This document shows positions 54,503 through 63,736 of a stretch of DNA of 64,000 bases, piece by piece (the stretch's first letter is position 1; every line of letters starts with the position of its first letter). The DNA is from Bradyrhizobium jicamae (GTDB taxonomy: Bacteria > Pseudomonadota > Alphaproteobacteria > Rhizobiales > Xanthobacteraceae): contig NZ_JAFCJX010000005.1 in NCBI RefSeq assembly GCF_018130695.1, forward strand, positions 124,001 through 188,000, written 5' to 3'. The translations under genes and the position numbers were made by a program. The notes under the pieces are model-generated. The model was not told the DNA's origin. It worked only from the letters and a program-made list of their open reading frames with translations, and searched no databases.

Positions 54503-54741
54503 CCGTCATTGGTGCGCTTCAGCGCCTCATAGTCCCAACTTTGGTCCATCCGCTCCATATCGGACAGGGCCCGCTGACCACGAGGCGCGCACCCGCACCG
54601 GTCTCGCACCATCTCTCCGATCGGAAGCCTTGCAAAATAGGCTCTCAACAGGCCATCGAAAGTCGACTGCGCTTCGCTAACGTTGTCGCGGCTCTCGATG
54701 CTTACGCTTTCGGCAATGCCAACCAATACCTGTTGCACCAT
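54445..54741 (-). CDS. Hypothetical protein, 98 residues
   Basis: Starts MVQQVLVGIAESVSIESRDN with a strong AAGGAGG ribosome binding site seven bases upstream. The product has no recognised domain; LRAYFARLPIGEMVRDRCGC is the most structured-looking part. Its 3' end overlaps the AraC gene by 58 bases in convergent orientation, which lowers confidence. It could be real, with the overlap limited to a non-conserved tail, or the C-terminal codons could be a read-through artefact. Confidence 0.4.
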   Translation of the reverse strand: MVQQVLVGIAESVSIESRDNVSEAQSTFDGLLRAYFARLPIGEMVRDRCGCAPRGQRALSDMERMDQSWDYEALKRTNDGYSPAGGSVLRGGIPNRFL

Positions 54742-54880
54742 GGCCTGCCTCCTTGAAGCAGCATGCCCAAACGCCCCTTTTCCCTGTCGCAATCAGGGAG
54801 GAAGCCGAGGCGGATCGGCTTGATCCATCGCAATCGCAAGCGCTTGCGCTTACAGATCGACTGCGACGCTCGACACAACG

Positions 54881-55147
54881 TCATCCCTGTCCTGCATTGC
54901 AAGTGAAGCGGTTGCAGTCCTGATAGACGCCTCGACACTCGGAGGGCGGTATTTGTTTCAGGGACAGGCAGCTGCGATAACGCGCGCGACAGGCGTTCGC
55001 GCATTGCTTGACCGTTGGAGTTGCTGCGAGGATGAGGTCTCGGTCGCGCGCACCGACAGATGCGGTGCCGGCGACCACGGAAAGCAAAGCGAGAGCCGTT
55101 GTGAGTAGCCGAGAAACGGTGTTGGACGATCGCTTGCTATGTTTCAT
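54881..55147 (-). CDS. Small secreted cysteine-containing protein, 88 residues
   Basis: A signal peptide (LLTTALALLSVVAGTASVGA) precedes a short mature part with six cysteines in a spaced pattern (VKQCANACRARYRSCLSLKQ, SECRGVYQDCNRFTC), which suggests disulfide bonds in the periplasm. The ATG at 55147 follows AGGA. I recognise no named family. It lies downstream of the DUF1254 group on the same strand after a 56-base gap and may be co-transcribed. Confidence 0.65.
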   Translation of the reverse strand: MKHSKRSSNTVSRLLTTALALLSVVAGTASVGARDRDLILAATPTVKQCANACRARYRSCLSLKQIPPSECRGVYQDCNRFTCNAGQG

Positions 55148-55203
55148 GACACAATCCTGTTTGGGTTGCTGCATAAACCGCGGCCGTGTGAACTCGCACC
55201 AAA

Positions 55204-55662
55204 TTAGCTTCGACTCTTCCAGGACGATCCCTCACCTTTCTGAAATCCTTTCATGGCAAGCCAGACGCGACCGAGGAGGACCGAGAAGACCCCGTGCAGC
55301 GCGACGGCTGGCCACAGCAGGATGCCGCTCAACTGACCGCCGATTCCCAGATAGCTGAGATAGACTGTCGCCATCACATTGTAGATCAGCAGCGTGCGAC
55401 AAGATGATGCGAGGCCGACCGACGTGTCGGACGGCCAGGTGGCAATCGACAAGGCGAACAGGGCAAACGCAGTCAGTCGGCCCAGCGCGAGGCCTGCCTC
55501 GGAAAATTCCGCTCCGAACACAAGCCATGCGAACAGCGATGGCCGCACGAGCAGAACGAGCCCGGTCGCAGCCGCCTCGACCGAAGCTGTGAGAACAGCC
55601 CATTTCGCTGCACCGGGATAAACCGGCCCGGATGTCGCAAGCATTTCGGACTCCGCCGACAT
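55204..55662 (-). CDS. Small membrane protein, 152 residues
   Basis: Four probable membrane helices: AKWAVLTASVEAAATGLVLL, ALGRLTAFALFALSIATWP, LLIYNVMATVYLSYLG and GILLWPAVALHGVFSVLLGR. No conserved motif that I recognise. The ATG lies two bases after the stop of the DUF1254-type gene, so the two are linked. It is probably an inner membrane accessory protein of unknown function. Confidence 0.75.
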   Translation of the reverse strand: MSAESEMLATSGPVYPGAAKWAVLTASVEAAATGLVLLVRPSLFAWLVFGAEFSEAGLALGRLTAFALFALSIATWPSDTSVGLASSCRTLLIYNVMATVYLSYLGIGGQLSGILLWPAVALHGVFSVLLGRVWLAMKGFQKGEGSSWKSRS

Positions 55663-55664
55663 GC

Positions 55665-57170
55665 TCAGCCCACCCGCTTGACGGGCGGGATCTTGTAACT
55701 GCCGTCGAGCAGCGGCTTGCTCGGCTGGTACGATCGGATCGTCAGGTTGAACGGAAGGCTTGGCGGGCACGGAAGCCAATTTGCCTCCCTGTCGGCACCG
55801 GGCGTCCTGTTCTGGATGTAGATGTCGAGCGATCCATCCGCATTGTACGTCAGTGGCATTCCCGAGAGGACACCGTAGCGGTTGATGGCGTTTCGCACGT
55901 AGAAGTTCTCGCGATAGGGCGAGACCGACCAGACTCCAACAGCCGAGGGCGGCAGCTCTCCCTTGTCGAAATGCAGGACGTACTTGCCGGCGCCCTCCAG
56001 CACCTTCCCGTCACCGTCGACGAACGCGCAAGGATAGACCGCATCATCCGATGTCAGCGCCCCGAGCCCGAGCCAGGCGATCAGGGCACGGGTGTTGTAG
56101 TCGGTGCCGTATCTCCCGAGATTGAGGACGTTCAGCCAGCCGTTGACTCCCTTCATGTCGTACGGCGCGGTCTGGAACTTCAGCCACACCTCTCCCGGCG
56201 CCCGGTTCAGGCCCCTGACGATGGCGGGATCGAGCTGAGTGGTGTCAAAATCCTTGCCCGGTTCGATGCCGAACTTCCTGAGCTTTTCGAGCGCCGCCGT
56301 GTCGGCCGGATAGGGCGGATTGTCCTTCATCAGCAGTGCCAGACGCTTGAAGAACGTTTCTCCCGTCATCAGGCGTACCTGGTCATAGGGCGTCGCCGTG
56401 AGATCCACGGCGGGATCGATCGGGACATCGCCGGGCGGCGTATACGGTTTTCCCCAGGCGCTCAGCGGCGTGAGCTGCAGCTTGTCCTGCAGCGCGTTGA
56501 TCTCCGGAAAATCCTGCGGGCCTGCGGCCGATATTTGCACCAGCAGCCAGGCAAAGCGTGTGGAGGATCGGTAGACGTCCTTGATGTCCGGCGGCGCGGT
56601 GCCGTTCCATTGCGGCCCTGCGACAAGGAAATGGCCGGCGCCCGTGCCGGTGGTGCGACTGCCAAGCGAAGCGAAGTCGTCGGTCCACATGTTCATCAGC
56701 TGCATGACGATGTAGCGCCCTTTGGTATCGGGATGCGACGCGACAAGCGGCTCCTTCTCGAGATCAAGGACGGCCCATGACCACAGCGAGTTGACGCTGA
56801 TGCGCACCACGTCCTTGAAGTCCGGGCTGACATAGGTCCTGATCCGGCCGAACTGGTTGACGGGCGCCTTGTATTCGCCGGATTTCGACGTCGCGTTGAG
56901 CACGCCGTTGGTCACGTCCATCAACACCAGCGGGAAGCCGAAAACGTAGCACTCCATGCCAAGCAGGTAGGCCACTTCTTCTTTCACATCACTTTTCAGG
57001 CTCGCTAAATCGCCGAACCCGTCTTTGAGAAGTTGCTCCAGCCTTTCCGACCGGCTTTGCGCTTTGCTTGATTCCGGCAACGCGGCAACGGCGCCCAGCG
57101 CCAGCGCGCCCAGACCCACGTCACGGCGCCGCAGACTGATCGAATTCGTCCCCCGGCCTGCGTTGTTCAT
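55665..57170 (-). CDS. DUF1254/DUF1214 domain protein, exported
   Basis: 501 residues. The N terminus SLRRRDVGLGALALGAVAAL is a likely Tat signal. Two characteristic regions follow: a DUF1254-type part (VAYLLGMECYVFGFPLVLMD, FGRIRTYVSPDFKDVVRISV) and a C-terminal DUF1214-type part (GVWSVSPYRENFYVRNAINR, LDIYIQNRTPGADREANWLP). Biochemical function is unknown. It lies 39 bases after the formylglycine-generating enzyme gene, in the same operon as the arylsulfatase. Such proteins often neighbour sulfatases as far as I recall. Confidence 0.88.
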   Translation of the reverse strand: MNNAGRGTNSISLRRRDVGLGALALGAVAALPESSKAQSRSERLEQLLKDGFGDLASLKSDVKEEVAYLLGMECYVFGFPLVLMDVTNGVLNATSKSGEYKAPVNQFGRIRTYVSPDFKDVVRISVNSLWSWAVLDLEKEPLVASHPDTKGRYIVMQLMNMWTDDFASLGSRTTGTGAGHFLVAGPQWNGTAPPDIKDVYRSSTRFAWLLVQISAAGPQDFPEINALQDKLQLTPLSAWGKPYTPPGDVPIDPAVDLTATPYDQVRLMTGETFFKRLALLMKDNPPYPADTAALEKLRKFGIEPGKDFDTTQLDPAIVRGLNRAPGEVWLKFQTAPYDMKGVNGWLNVLNLGRYGTDYNTRALIAWLGLGALTSDDAVYPCAFVDGDGKVLEGAGKYVLHFDKGELPPSAVGVWSVSPYRENFYVRNAINRYGVLSGMPLTYNADGSLDIYIQNRTPGADREANWLPCPPSLPFNLTIRSYQPSKPLLDGSYKIPPVKRVG

Positions 57171-57209
57171 GGCTCCCTCCTTGCCCTCATGCGATGAGAT
57201 CGTCAGCTG

Positions 57210-58268
57210 TCAGGGACCTGTCTTGTTGAGCACGGTGCGAAAACCCAGATGCGCGGCCGCGAGATCGAGTTCCTGCGGCTGCCTGGCGGCGGGCCGGTAA
57301 CGGGAGCAATAGTTCATGGAGCACAGATAGGAGCCACCCTTGATGACGCGGCTCGCCGCTTGGCCGGGAGCCACGCGCAAGCTGATCAGCTCGGGACCTT
57401 TTGGATTGCTTGCCATCTCTTTCGAGTGTCCCGGCCTGTACCAATCGCCGGTCCATTCCCAGACGTTGCCGATCATGTCGTAGAGGCCGTACCCATTTGG
57501 CGGAAAGCACCCCACCGGCGCGGTTTCGGCATAGCCATCCTCAGTGGTGTTCAGCACCGGAAAGATGCCTTGCCAGACATTCGCGACCGGTTTGCCTTCG
57601 GGATCGAAGGCGCTGCTCCAGTCGTCTTCGCTGTCGCGTCCACCCCGCGCCGCGAACTCCCATTGCGCTTCCGTAGGCAGGCTGCGGCCGAGCCACTGCG
57701 CATAGGCGAGTGCATCGTCGTAAGCGATATGAACGACGGGGTGGTTTTCCCTCCCCGCGATCGAACTGCCGGGGCCGCGGGGCACGCGCCAGTTTGCACC
57801 GGCGACGTATTGCCACCATCGGCCGTCGCTGCCCCTCGCCTCTTTCGGCGGCACAAACACGACGGCGCCCGGAGCAACCATGTCCTGCGGCCAATCAGGA
57901 TGGTCCTTTGGATCAACCGGACGCTCTGCCAACGTCACATAACCGGTCGCCTCGACGAACTTGCGGAACTGCGCGTTCGTGACCTCATGGCGATCGATCC
58001 AGAAGCCATCGACCTGCGCGACATGCCTGAACCGTTCCTCCGGTTGATGACGGTCCGACCCCATCCTGAAAGTGCCCGCCGGAATGAACAGCATTCCCGC
58101 GGTCTCGCCTTCCTCGGCGGGAAGCCCCGGATAGGCTGCGCAGCTTCCGATCTCCGCTCCTGATTGCAGGTTTTGTCCGGCGCCGGTTGCGAACGCGGCG
58201 AGCATCGCGCCGGCAAGCACGGCGCTCGCGACCGTCAGGATGAGCGGCGTTCGACGGGCCAGAGCCAT
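57210..58268 (-). CDS. Formylglycine-generating enzyme-family protein, exported
   Basis: 352 residues. An N-terminal hydrophobic segment (LILTVASAVLAGAMLAAFAT) precedes the SUMF1/FGE domain (MLFIPAGTFRMGSDRHQPEE, FWIDRHEVTNAQFRKFVEAT, LPTEAQWEFAARGG, YDMIGNVWEWTGDWY). Both active-site cysteines are present in GGSYLCSMNYCSRYRPAARQ. It converts a cysteine of sulfatases to formylglycine. Most bacterial FGEs are cytosolic; this one looks exported. It follows the arylsulfatase gene by 72 bases, with GGAGG before the ATG. Confidence 0.92.
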   Translation of the reverse strand: MALARRTPLILTVASAVLAGAMLAAFATGAGQNLQSGAEIGSCAAYPGLPAEEGETAGMLFIPAGTFRMGSDRHQPEERFRHVAQVDGFWIDRHEVTNAQFRKFVEATGYVTLAERPVDPKDHPDWPQDMVAPGAVVFVPPKEARGSDGRWWQYVAGANWRVPRGPGSSIAGRENHPVVHIAYDDALAYAQWLGRSLPTEAQWEFAARGGRDSEDDWSSAFDPEGKPVANVWQGIFPVLNTTEDGYAETAPVGCFPPNGYGLYDMIGNVWEWTGDWYRPGHSKEMASNPKGPELISLRVAPGQAASRVIKGGSYLCSMNYCSRYRPAARQPQELDLAAAHLGFRTVLNKTGP

Positions 58269-58340
58269 AGTCAGCCCTCCTGCTCCTTGTTCTACCGGGT
58301 GCGGGAACAGCGCAGCCAATTGGCGTGCGCCTTTCCCGTG

Positions 58341-60788
58341 CTAGTTCTTGCCCTGTGTTTCCGGCTCCGGCTCGAGCTTGAAGGTCAGCTTGCCGATCTT
58401 GCCGGTGAACCTGAACGGAGGATCGTAGCGATGCTCCACCAGTGCGACGCCCGTGCGCGTGTCCTGGCCGACGTCGAAGGTCTCATCCTCGGGAAGCGTG
58501 ATCGGGATGGAATGCTCCATCGAATTCCGGGCCACTTGTTTGCCGTCGACCGACAGCACGCCGGTGCCGCCCTTGCCGAGGCCCGGACCATCAGGCTTGT
58601 AGTCGAAGACGATGGTGTGCTTTCCCGGTTCGAGTTCGGGCCCCTCCCAGATCGTCCGCTTGAGATCGAGCAGGTTGTAGAGAAACACCACCTTGCCCCG
58701 GCCTGCCCCGAACTCGCCCTTGCTCAGGAACAGGCCGTAGCCGCCGAAACGTCCGCCATGGGTGACGATCATACCCTCCGCTCCGCCGGAGGGGATGTCG
58801 ACTTCGGCGACAATGGCGTAGCTCTTGTTCAGGATGCTCGGTGCGGCGCTTGCCGGAGTGCCGATCAGTTCGCCCGAGTAAGTGAAGACAGTTCGTCCCG
58901 CTGTCAGACTCGGACGTGGCGTATTCCAGCGTGCAAGCGTCGAATTGTCGAGCGGCAGCACGTTGTACTGCTTTGCTTCTGCGTAGAAGAGATCCTGCAT
59001 CTGCTTGAGCTTGTCCGGCATCCTTGCCGCAAGGTCGGCAGATTGCGTCGGATCCTCCTTGACGTTGTAGAGCTCCCAGTTGTAGCCGGTGATCACATCG
59101 GGCGGCGTCGCGGTGCTCAACTCCCACGGCAGGGTTGCCGGCGTTGTCGCCGCCACCCAACCATCGTTGTAGATGGCGCGGTTGCCGAGCATCTCGAAAT
59201 ATTGCGTCTTGTGGCTCGAAGGCGCATTCGCAGCCGCCTTGTCCCACGTATACGCCATGCTCACGCCCTCGATGGGATCCTGCTTGATGCCGTTGACCAT
59301 GTCGGGCTGCGCGATACCGGCCGCCTCCAGAATCGTCGGCACGATGTCGATGACATGATGGAATTGACGGCGGATGCCGCCGGGATCATTGATACGGCCG
59401 GGCCACGACATCACCACGCCCTGGGCCGTCCCGCCGAAATGCGAGGGCACCTGCTTGACCCATTTGAACGGCGTATCCATCGCCCATGCCCAGCCGGCAG
59501 CGAAATGCGGGAACGTCCGTTCCGATCCCCAGAACGGATACCAGAGAAACTGGTCCTTCACCGGCACGGGCACGCCGTTGAAGGTCGTGAATTCATTCGG
59601 TGTGCCGTTGACCATGCCCTCGGCGCTCGCGCCGTTGTCTCCGCCGATGTAGATGATGAGCGTGTTGTCGAGCTGGCCAAGGTCGTCCACGGCCTGGATC
59701 ACCCGTCCGATCTCGTGATCGGCGTAAGCGAGATACGCGCCGTAGATGTCCGCTTGCTTGATGAAGAGCTTCTTCTCGTCGAGGCTCAGCGAATCCCACT
59801 CCGGCAGTCCCTTCGGCCAGGGTGTCAGGCTCGCGTTCTCCGGCATGATCCCCAGCCGCTTCTGGTTGGCGAAGATCTTCTCGCGCACCTTGTTCCAGCC
59901 GTCGTCGAAGAGGTGCATGTCGCTGATCTTCTTGATCCACTCCGGCGTCGGGTGATGTGGTGCGTGAGTGGCACCAGGCACATAGTAGACGAGCCATGGC
60001 TTGCCCGGCGCGACCTCCTTGAGCTGCTTGATGTACTGGATGGCTTCGTCCGCCATCGCGGTTTCCAGATTCCAGCCGGGATTGTCGAGGAACGGATAGA
60101 TCGCCGTCGTGTTGCGGAACAGGTTCGGTTGCCACTGGCTCGCGTCACCTCCGACGAACCCGTAGAAATACTCAAAGCCCATGCCGTTCGGCCACTGATG
60201 GAACGGGCCGGCCTGGCTCGATTGATAGGACGGCGTGTTGTGGTTCTTGCCGAACCACGATGTCGCGTAGCCGTTCTCCTTGAGGATCGTGCCGATGGTG
60301 CCCTTCTCGATCGGAATGATGGAGTCGTAGCCGGGGTAGCCGGTCGCGATCTCGCCCACGACGCCGTAACCGACCGAGTGATGGTTGCGCCCCGTGATCA
60401 GCGCCGCCCGCGTCGGCGAACACAGCGATGTCGAATGGAAATTGGTGTATCGCACGCCGGCGCTGGCGATGCGGTCCATCGATGGCGTCGGGATGACGCC
60501 GCCGAAGGTGCTGGGCGCGCCAAAGCCCTGATCATCCGTCATGATGAGCAGCACGTTGGGCGCCCCCTTCGGTGGCACCACGCGTGGCGCCCACCACGGC
60601 GTCGACTCCGAGGCCTTTTCCTTGACCACCCCACCGAATTTCGATGGCGGCGGCGGCAGCTGCGTGCCGGTGATGGTGGTGGTGGCGCCAGGCGAGCCCG
60701 GAGTGCCCGCCACCTGTTGGGCTGCGAGCGGAGCTGAACCGAAGGTCACAATAGCGGCGACTGCCAGTGCGCTGCGCGGGATTCCCAT
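58341..60788 (-). CDS. Arylsulfatase (formylglycine-dependent)
   Basis: 815 residues, exported (signal peptide SALAVAAIVTFGSAPLAAQQ). The sulfatase core begins at APNVLLIMTDDQGFGAPSTF and carries the modification motif CSPTRAALITGRNHHSVG, in which the cysteine becomes formylglycine. IYIGGDNGASAEG is the metal-binding Asp/Asn region. A C-terminal beta-rich domain of about 200 residues (from about 610) is larger than in minimal arylsulfatases. It hydrolyses an organic sulfate ester. ATG 60788 is chosen because it starts the signal peptide. First gene of the operon with FGE and DUF1254 proteins. Confidence 0.93.
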   Translation of the reverse strand: MGIPRSALAVAAIVTFGSAPLAAQQVAGTPGSPGATTTITGTQLPPPPSKFGGVVKEKASESTPWWAPRVVPPKGAPNVLLIMTDDQGFGAPSTFGGVIPTPSMDRIASAGVRYTNFHSTSLCSPTRAALITGRNHHSVGYGVVGEIATGYPGYDSIIPIEKGTIGTILKENGYATSWFGKNHNTPSYQSSQAGPFHQWPNGMGFEYFYGFVGGDASQWQPNLFRNTTAIYPFLDNPGWNLETAMADEAIQYIKQLKEVAPGKPWLVYYVPGATHAPHHPTPEWIKKISDMHLFDDGWNKVREKIFANQKRLGIMPENASLTPWPKGLPEWDSLSLDEKKLFIKQADIYGAYLAYADHEIGRVIQAVDDLGQLDNTLIIYIGGDNGASAEGMVNGTPNEFTTFNGVPVPVKDQFLWYPFWGSERTFPHFAAGWAWAMDTPFKWVKQVPSHFGGTAQGVVMSWPGRINDPGGIRRQFHHVIDIVPTILEAAGIAQPDMVNGIKQDPIEGVSMAYTWDKAAANAPSSHKTQYFEMLGNRAIYNDGWVAATTPATLPWELSTATPPDVITGYNWELYNVKEDPTQSADLAARMPDKLKQMQDLFYAEAKQYNVLPLDNSTLARWNTPRPSLTAGRTVFTYSGELIGTPASAAPSILNKSYAIVAEVDIPSGGAEGMIVTHGGRFGGYGLFLSKGEFGAGRGKVVFLYNLLDLKRTIWEGPELEPGKHTIVFDYKPDGPGLGKGGTGVLSVDGKQVARNSMEHSIPITLPEDETFDVGQDTRTGVALVEHRYDPPFRFTGKIGKLTFKLEPEPETQGKN

Positions 60789-60893
60789 GACGAGCACTCC
60801 CTCGTGACTGCCAGATTGCAAGTGCTGCAGCGGTGGGAGGGCAATGGTTTGATTTAGATCAACAACGCACGAAATCGCACCCAAGGTCCATTC

Positions 60894-61916
60894 TTAACCG
60901 ACGTCCTGGCGCCAGCCCCAGCGCTCGGCAAGCGCCAGGCACTCCCGCCAGTGCAGCACGCCGTCCGTCGTGCCAACCCGGCGCAGTGAAGCGGCAGCTG
61001 CGGCGTGGGCGAGCGTCAGCGCATCGGCGAGCGTCCAGCCTTCCAGGACGGCATAGAGCATGCCTGCAGCAAAGGCATCGCCGGCCCCGTTTGCACCGGC
61101 AATCTCGCCGGCCGGTACACGAACCGACGGCTTCGAAAGCATCTCACCGGAGCGGGTAAGTGCGATCGCGCCGAGGGGAAAATGGACGACAAGGAGCTCC
61201 ATCGCTCCGGCATCCATCACCTTGCGCGCCGCCTGGCGGCAGGCAGCAAGGTTTGTCCTGCCCTCGCTCTCCGTTGCCATTCCCGCAAGCGCACCGACCT
61301 CCACGTCGTTGATGATGAGGAAGTCGAGCAGCGGCAGGCATGGCCGGATAAGGCGGGAAATCGTGTCAGGCGCGGCGGAGACGAGTTCCATGTTGGTGCG
61401 GAGACCAGCGGCCCGCGCCTTCTTCAGGACGGCCACCCAGCCGTTGTCTTCAGCGGCAAAGGGCGCGTCCATGCCGGGATGGATTCCTGGAAGACCAAGA
61501 TGGAGATGGGACGCCCTGGTGCCCGAGAAGTCGAAGAGATCGGGGTTCAGCAGATCGCCGGCACCGGCAAAAAACAGGTGCGTGCGCCGCCCCGTCGCGC
61601 GTGACGAGAAGGAGTCCGTGTAGCTTGTTCGCATGCCGGAGGCCACGCGCAGGCGACCACGTTCGATGCCGTGGGCATCGGCTTCAGAAAGCAGCAACTG
61701 CCCGTCGTCGTCGTCGCCGACGATGCCGATGGTCTCGACCAGGAAATCGGAATCCAGTTTCTTGAGATCGATCGCCATGTTGCAGGCCGACCCGCCGCCG
61801 CGACGCTCCTCCGAAATGATCACGGCCAGACCATCCTCCGACGGCCAATGGTCGACGAGCTTGTTGTGATCGCAGCACCAGGTGCCGGCCGTCAGCACGC
61901 CCTTCCGCGCCGCCAT
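60894..61916 (-). CDS. PfkB-family carbohydrate kinase
   Basis: 340 residues of the ribokinase fold. The substrate-side motif RRGGGSACNMAIDLKKL lies near residue 40, and the catalytic GANGAGDAFAAGMLYAV carries the conserved Asp of GAGD. It phosphorylates a sugar or sugar-like alcohol. The ATG shares one base with the stop of the aldolase-like gene, so the two are made together. It lies downstream of the HAD and ABC genes on the same strand, and the sugar-uptake ATPase at 63737 suggests the substrate is imported. Confidence 0.9.
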   Translation of the reverse strand: MAARKGVLTAGTWCCDHNKLVDHWPSEDGLAVIISEERRGGGSACNMAIDLKKLDSDFLVETIGIVGDDDDGQLLLSEADAHGIERGRLRVASGMRTSYTDSFSSRATGRRTHLFFAGAGDLLNPDLFDFSGTRASHLHLGLPGIHPGMDAPFAAEDNGWVAVLKKARAAGLRTNMELVSAAPDTISRLIRPCLPLLDFLIINDVEVGALAGMATESEGRTNLAACRQAARKVMDAGAMELLVVHFPLGAIALTRSGEMLSKPSVRVPAGEIAGANGAGDAFAAGMLYAVLEGWTLADALTLAHAAAAASLRRVGTTDGVLHWRECLALAERWGWRQDVG

Positions 61917-62920
61917 CAGCCTGCTCCACCCTTGAGAATGGGATCGGTGACTTCGCTGTCCTGTTCAAGCGGTCGCCTGGCGCGAATTCCGGCCTTTGCG
62001 AGGACGTCGTGATAGAGCCGCACCGCCTCGCCCGGCGAGGCCTCGCGCTCGACGACCCGCCGCATCAGGCGAACGATTTCGATCGGCGATTCGGCATACC
62101 AGATCTTGCGGCCGAACAGCGCAACCCGCGCGCCGTAGCGCTCCGCCTGTGCGATGAGCTCCATCGTGTCGCGCGTGGTGCCCGCCGCACCGCCCAGAAT
62201 GCCGACGACGAGGTTCTGGGGATCGAACGACGCGAGCTCTTCCATTGCGCGCGGCCCGTTGTAGCTCATCTTCAGGAACAGAGGCCGTTCGGGCGAGGCC
62301 ACACCGGCGAGCGCACGGACGATCGCATCGTTCACGTAGAAACCGGGATCGACGCCACCCGTATCGATCGGAAAGGCGGGATTGAAGACCTCAAGAAAGT
62401 GGCGCATTCCGCCCGCTTCAGCGTCCTCGCGAAAAGCGGCATAGGCTTCGAGCGTGGCGACATCCCGATCGACGTCGTTGTAGAAGGTGACGGAGTAGAG
62501 CCCGAGATCCGCGGCTGCGCGCGCGTGCTTGATACGGGCCGTCCGAAACGGCCGGGCTTGCGCCGTTCTGTAGGCGCCGCCGCGCAGGCTCCAGATGTCG
62601 GTGGTGTCGTTCAGCCGCACGGCCGGCGTCACCGGCGTATCGGTGTAGCAGCCATTCGCGTGCAGCATTTCCGCCGAAGAAACCGACGTCAACATGATGT
62701 CGACGAGACCGGAGCCAACGATCTCCCGCATGCCGGCGCGATAGTCAGCGACAGGGCGCATGCGATCCGTCGGCTGATTGTCTCGATCGTAGACCGGCCC
62801 CGGCGCGCCTGCACCGAAGCCCATGTCGCCGTCCTTGGCATCCGCGATGATGAAATCGACCGGCAGATATTGCCCCGCGCGGATTCGAGCAAGTTTGCGG
62901 TCCAGTGACTTCTCGGACAT
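61916..62920 (-). CDS. Class I aldolase-like TIM-barrel protein
   Basis: 334 residues, apparently a (beta/alpha)8 protein similar to LacD/DeoC-type aldolases. Visible strands and loops include LPVDFIIADAKDGDMGFGAG, VDIMLTSVSSAEMLHANGCY, RPLFLKMSYNGPRAMEEL (a candidate Schiff-base lysine) and LVVGILGGAAGTTRDTMELI. I cannot assign the exact substrate. Next to a PfkB kinase and a HAD phosphatase it probably cleaves the phosphorylated sugar. The 18-base gap from the HAD gene supports one operon. Confidence 0.75.
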   Translation of the reverse strand: MSEKSLDRKLARIRAGQYLPVDFIIADAKDGDMGFGAGAPGPVYDRDNQPTDRMRPVADYRAGMREIVGSGLVDIMLTSVSSAEMLHANGCYTDTPVTPAVRLNDTTDIWSLRGGAYRTAQARPFRTARIKHARAAADLGLYSVTFYNDVDRDVATLEAYAAFREDAEAGGMRHFLEVFNPAFPIDTGGVDPGFYVNDAIVRALAGVASPERPLFLKMSYNGPRAMEELASFDPQNLVVGILGGAAGTTRDTMELIAQAERYGARVALFGRKIWYAESPIEIVRLMRRVVEREASPGEAVRLYHDVLAKAGIRARRPLEQDSEVTDPILKGGAG

Positions 62921-62938
62921 GGATCGTTCTTCCTTTTC

Positions 62939-63640
62939 TTATGGGTTGATCACCTGGTCGCTCGCAGCCGCGACAAGGATGTCGAGTTCGCCCGCAGCGC
63001 CCGGCTTTACCCGCAACGTCTCAAAGCCCGCAATGCTGGGATGAGGCGTCTCCATGGGATGGCGATGTGTCGCGTTGATGACCACGACGGCGGCACCTGC
63101 CGCCTCTGCGGCCTGGATGCCGGCGGCGGAATCCTCGAACACCAGGCAGGTCTCGATCGGTTGGCCGAGCCTTTCTGCCGCGAGCAGGAATCCATCCGGC
63201 GCAGGCTTGCCAACCCGGACGTCGTGGCTGCACACCAACAGAGCCGGAACCGGCAGACCTGCCGCAGCCAGTCGACGCGTCGCAAGCTCCCTTGAGGCCG
63301 AGGTCACGATGCCCCAGCGGTCGGCGGGAATCCGGTCGAGAAAAGCAACGATCCCCGCAATCGCCTGGATGCCATCGATGTCCTCGAGTTCGCCGCGCTC
63401 CACGGCGCCAATCTCCGCTGCCAGATCCAGCCCAGGCAGGCCGAGCCGCTGCATCGTCTCGATCGGACGCATGCCGTGGATGGTGGGAAGAAAGGCCTCC
63501 ACGTCAAGGCCATGTCTGCGCGCCCATGCGCTCCATACCCGCTCGGTGGCCGCGATCGAGCTCAGCATGGTGCCGTCCATGTCGAACAGAATGGCCCTGA
63601 AGCGACGTTGGGGAAACAGCGGCTGCAGCGTCTCGTTCAT
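62939..63640 (-). CDS. HAD-family phosphatase (beta-phosphoglucomutase-like)
   Basis: 233 residues. HAD motif I is FRAILFDMDGTMLSSIAATE, motif II WGIVTSASRELATR, motif III GKPAPDGFLLAAERLG and motif IV CLVFEDSAAGIQAAEAAGA. The cap is the helical type used by sugar-phosphate phosphatases and phosphoglucomutases. The start is set at MNETLQPLFPQRRF. It lies between the ABC ATPase and aldolase-like genes and probably dephosphorylates a sugar phosphate in this pathway. Confidence 0.88.
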   Translation of the reverse strand: MNETLQPLFPQRRFRAILFDMDGTMLSSIAATERVWSAWARRHGLDVEAFLPTIHGMRPIETMQRLGLPGLDLAAEIGAVERGELEDIDGIQAIAGIVAFLDRIPADRWGIVTSASRELATRRLAAAGLPVPALLVCSHDVRVGKPAPDGFLLAAERLGQPIETCLVFEDSAAGIQAAEAAGAAVVVINATHRHPMETPHPSIAGFETLRVKPGAAGELDILVAAASDQVINP

Positions 63641-63736
63641 TTGGCCTCGCGTACGGCACATTCGTGCCGCTTCCTGACAGTCATTGTACGCACAAGGCTC
63701 AGAGAAGGACCAAGCTTCGGCAATCCGCATGATGCC

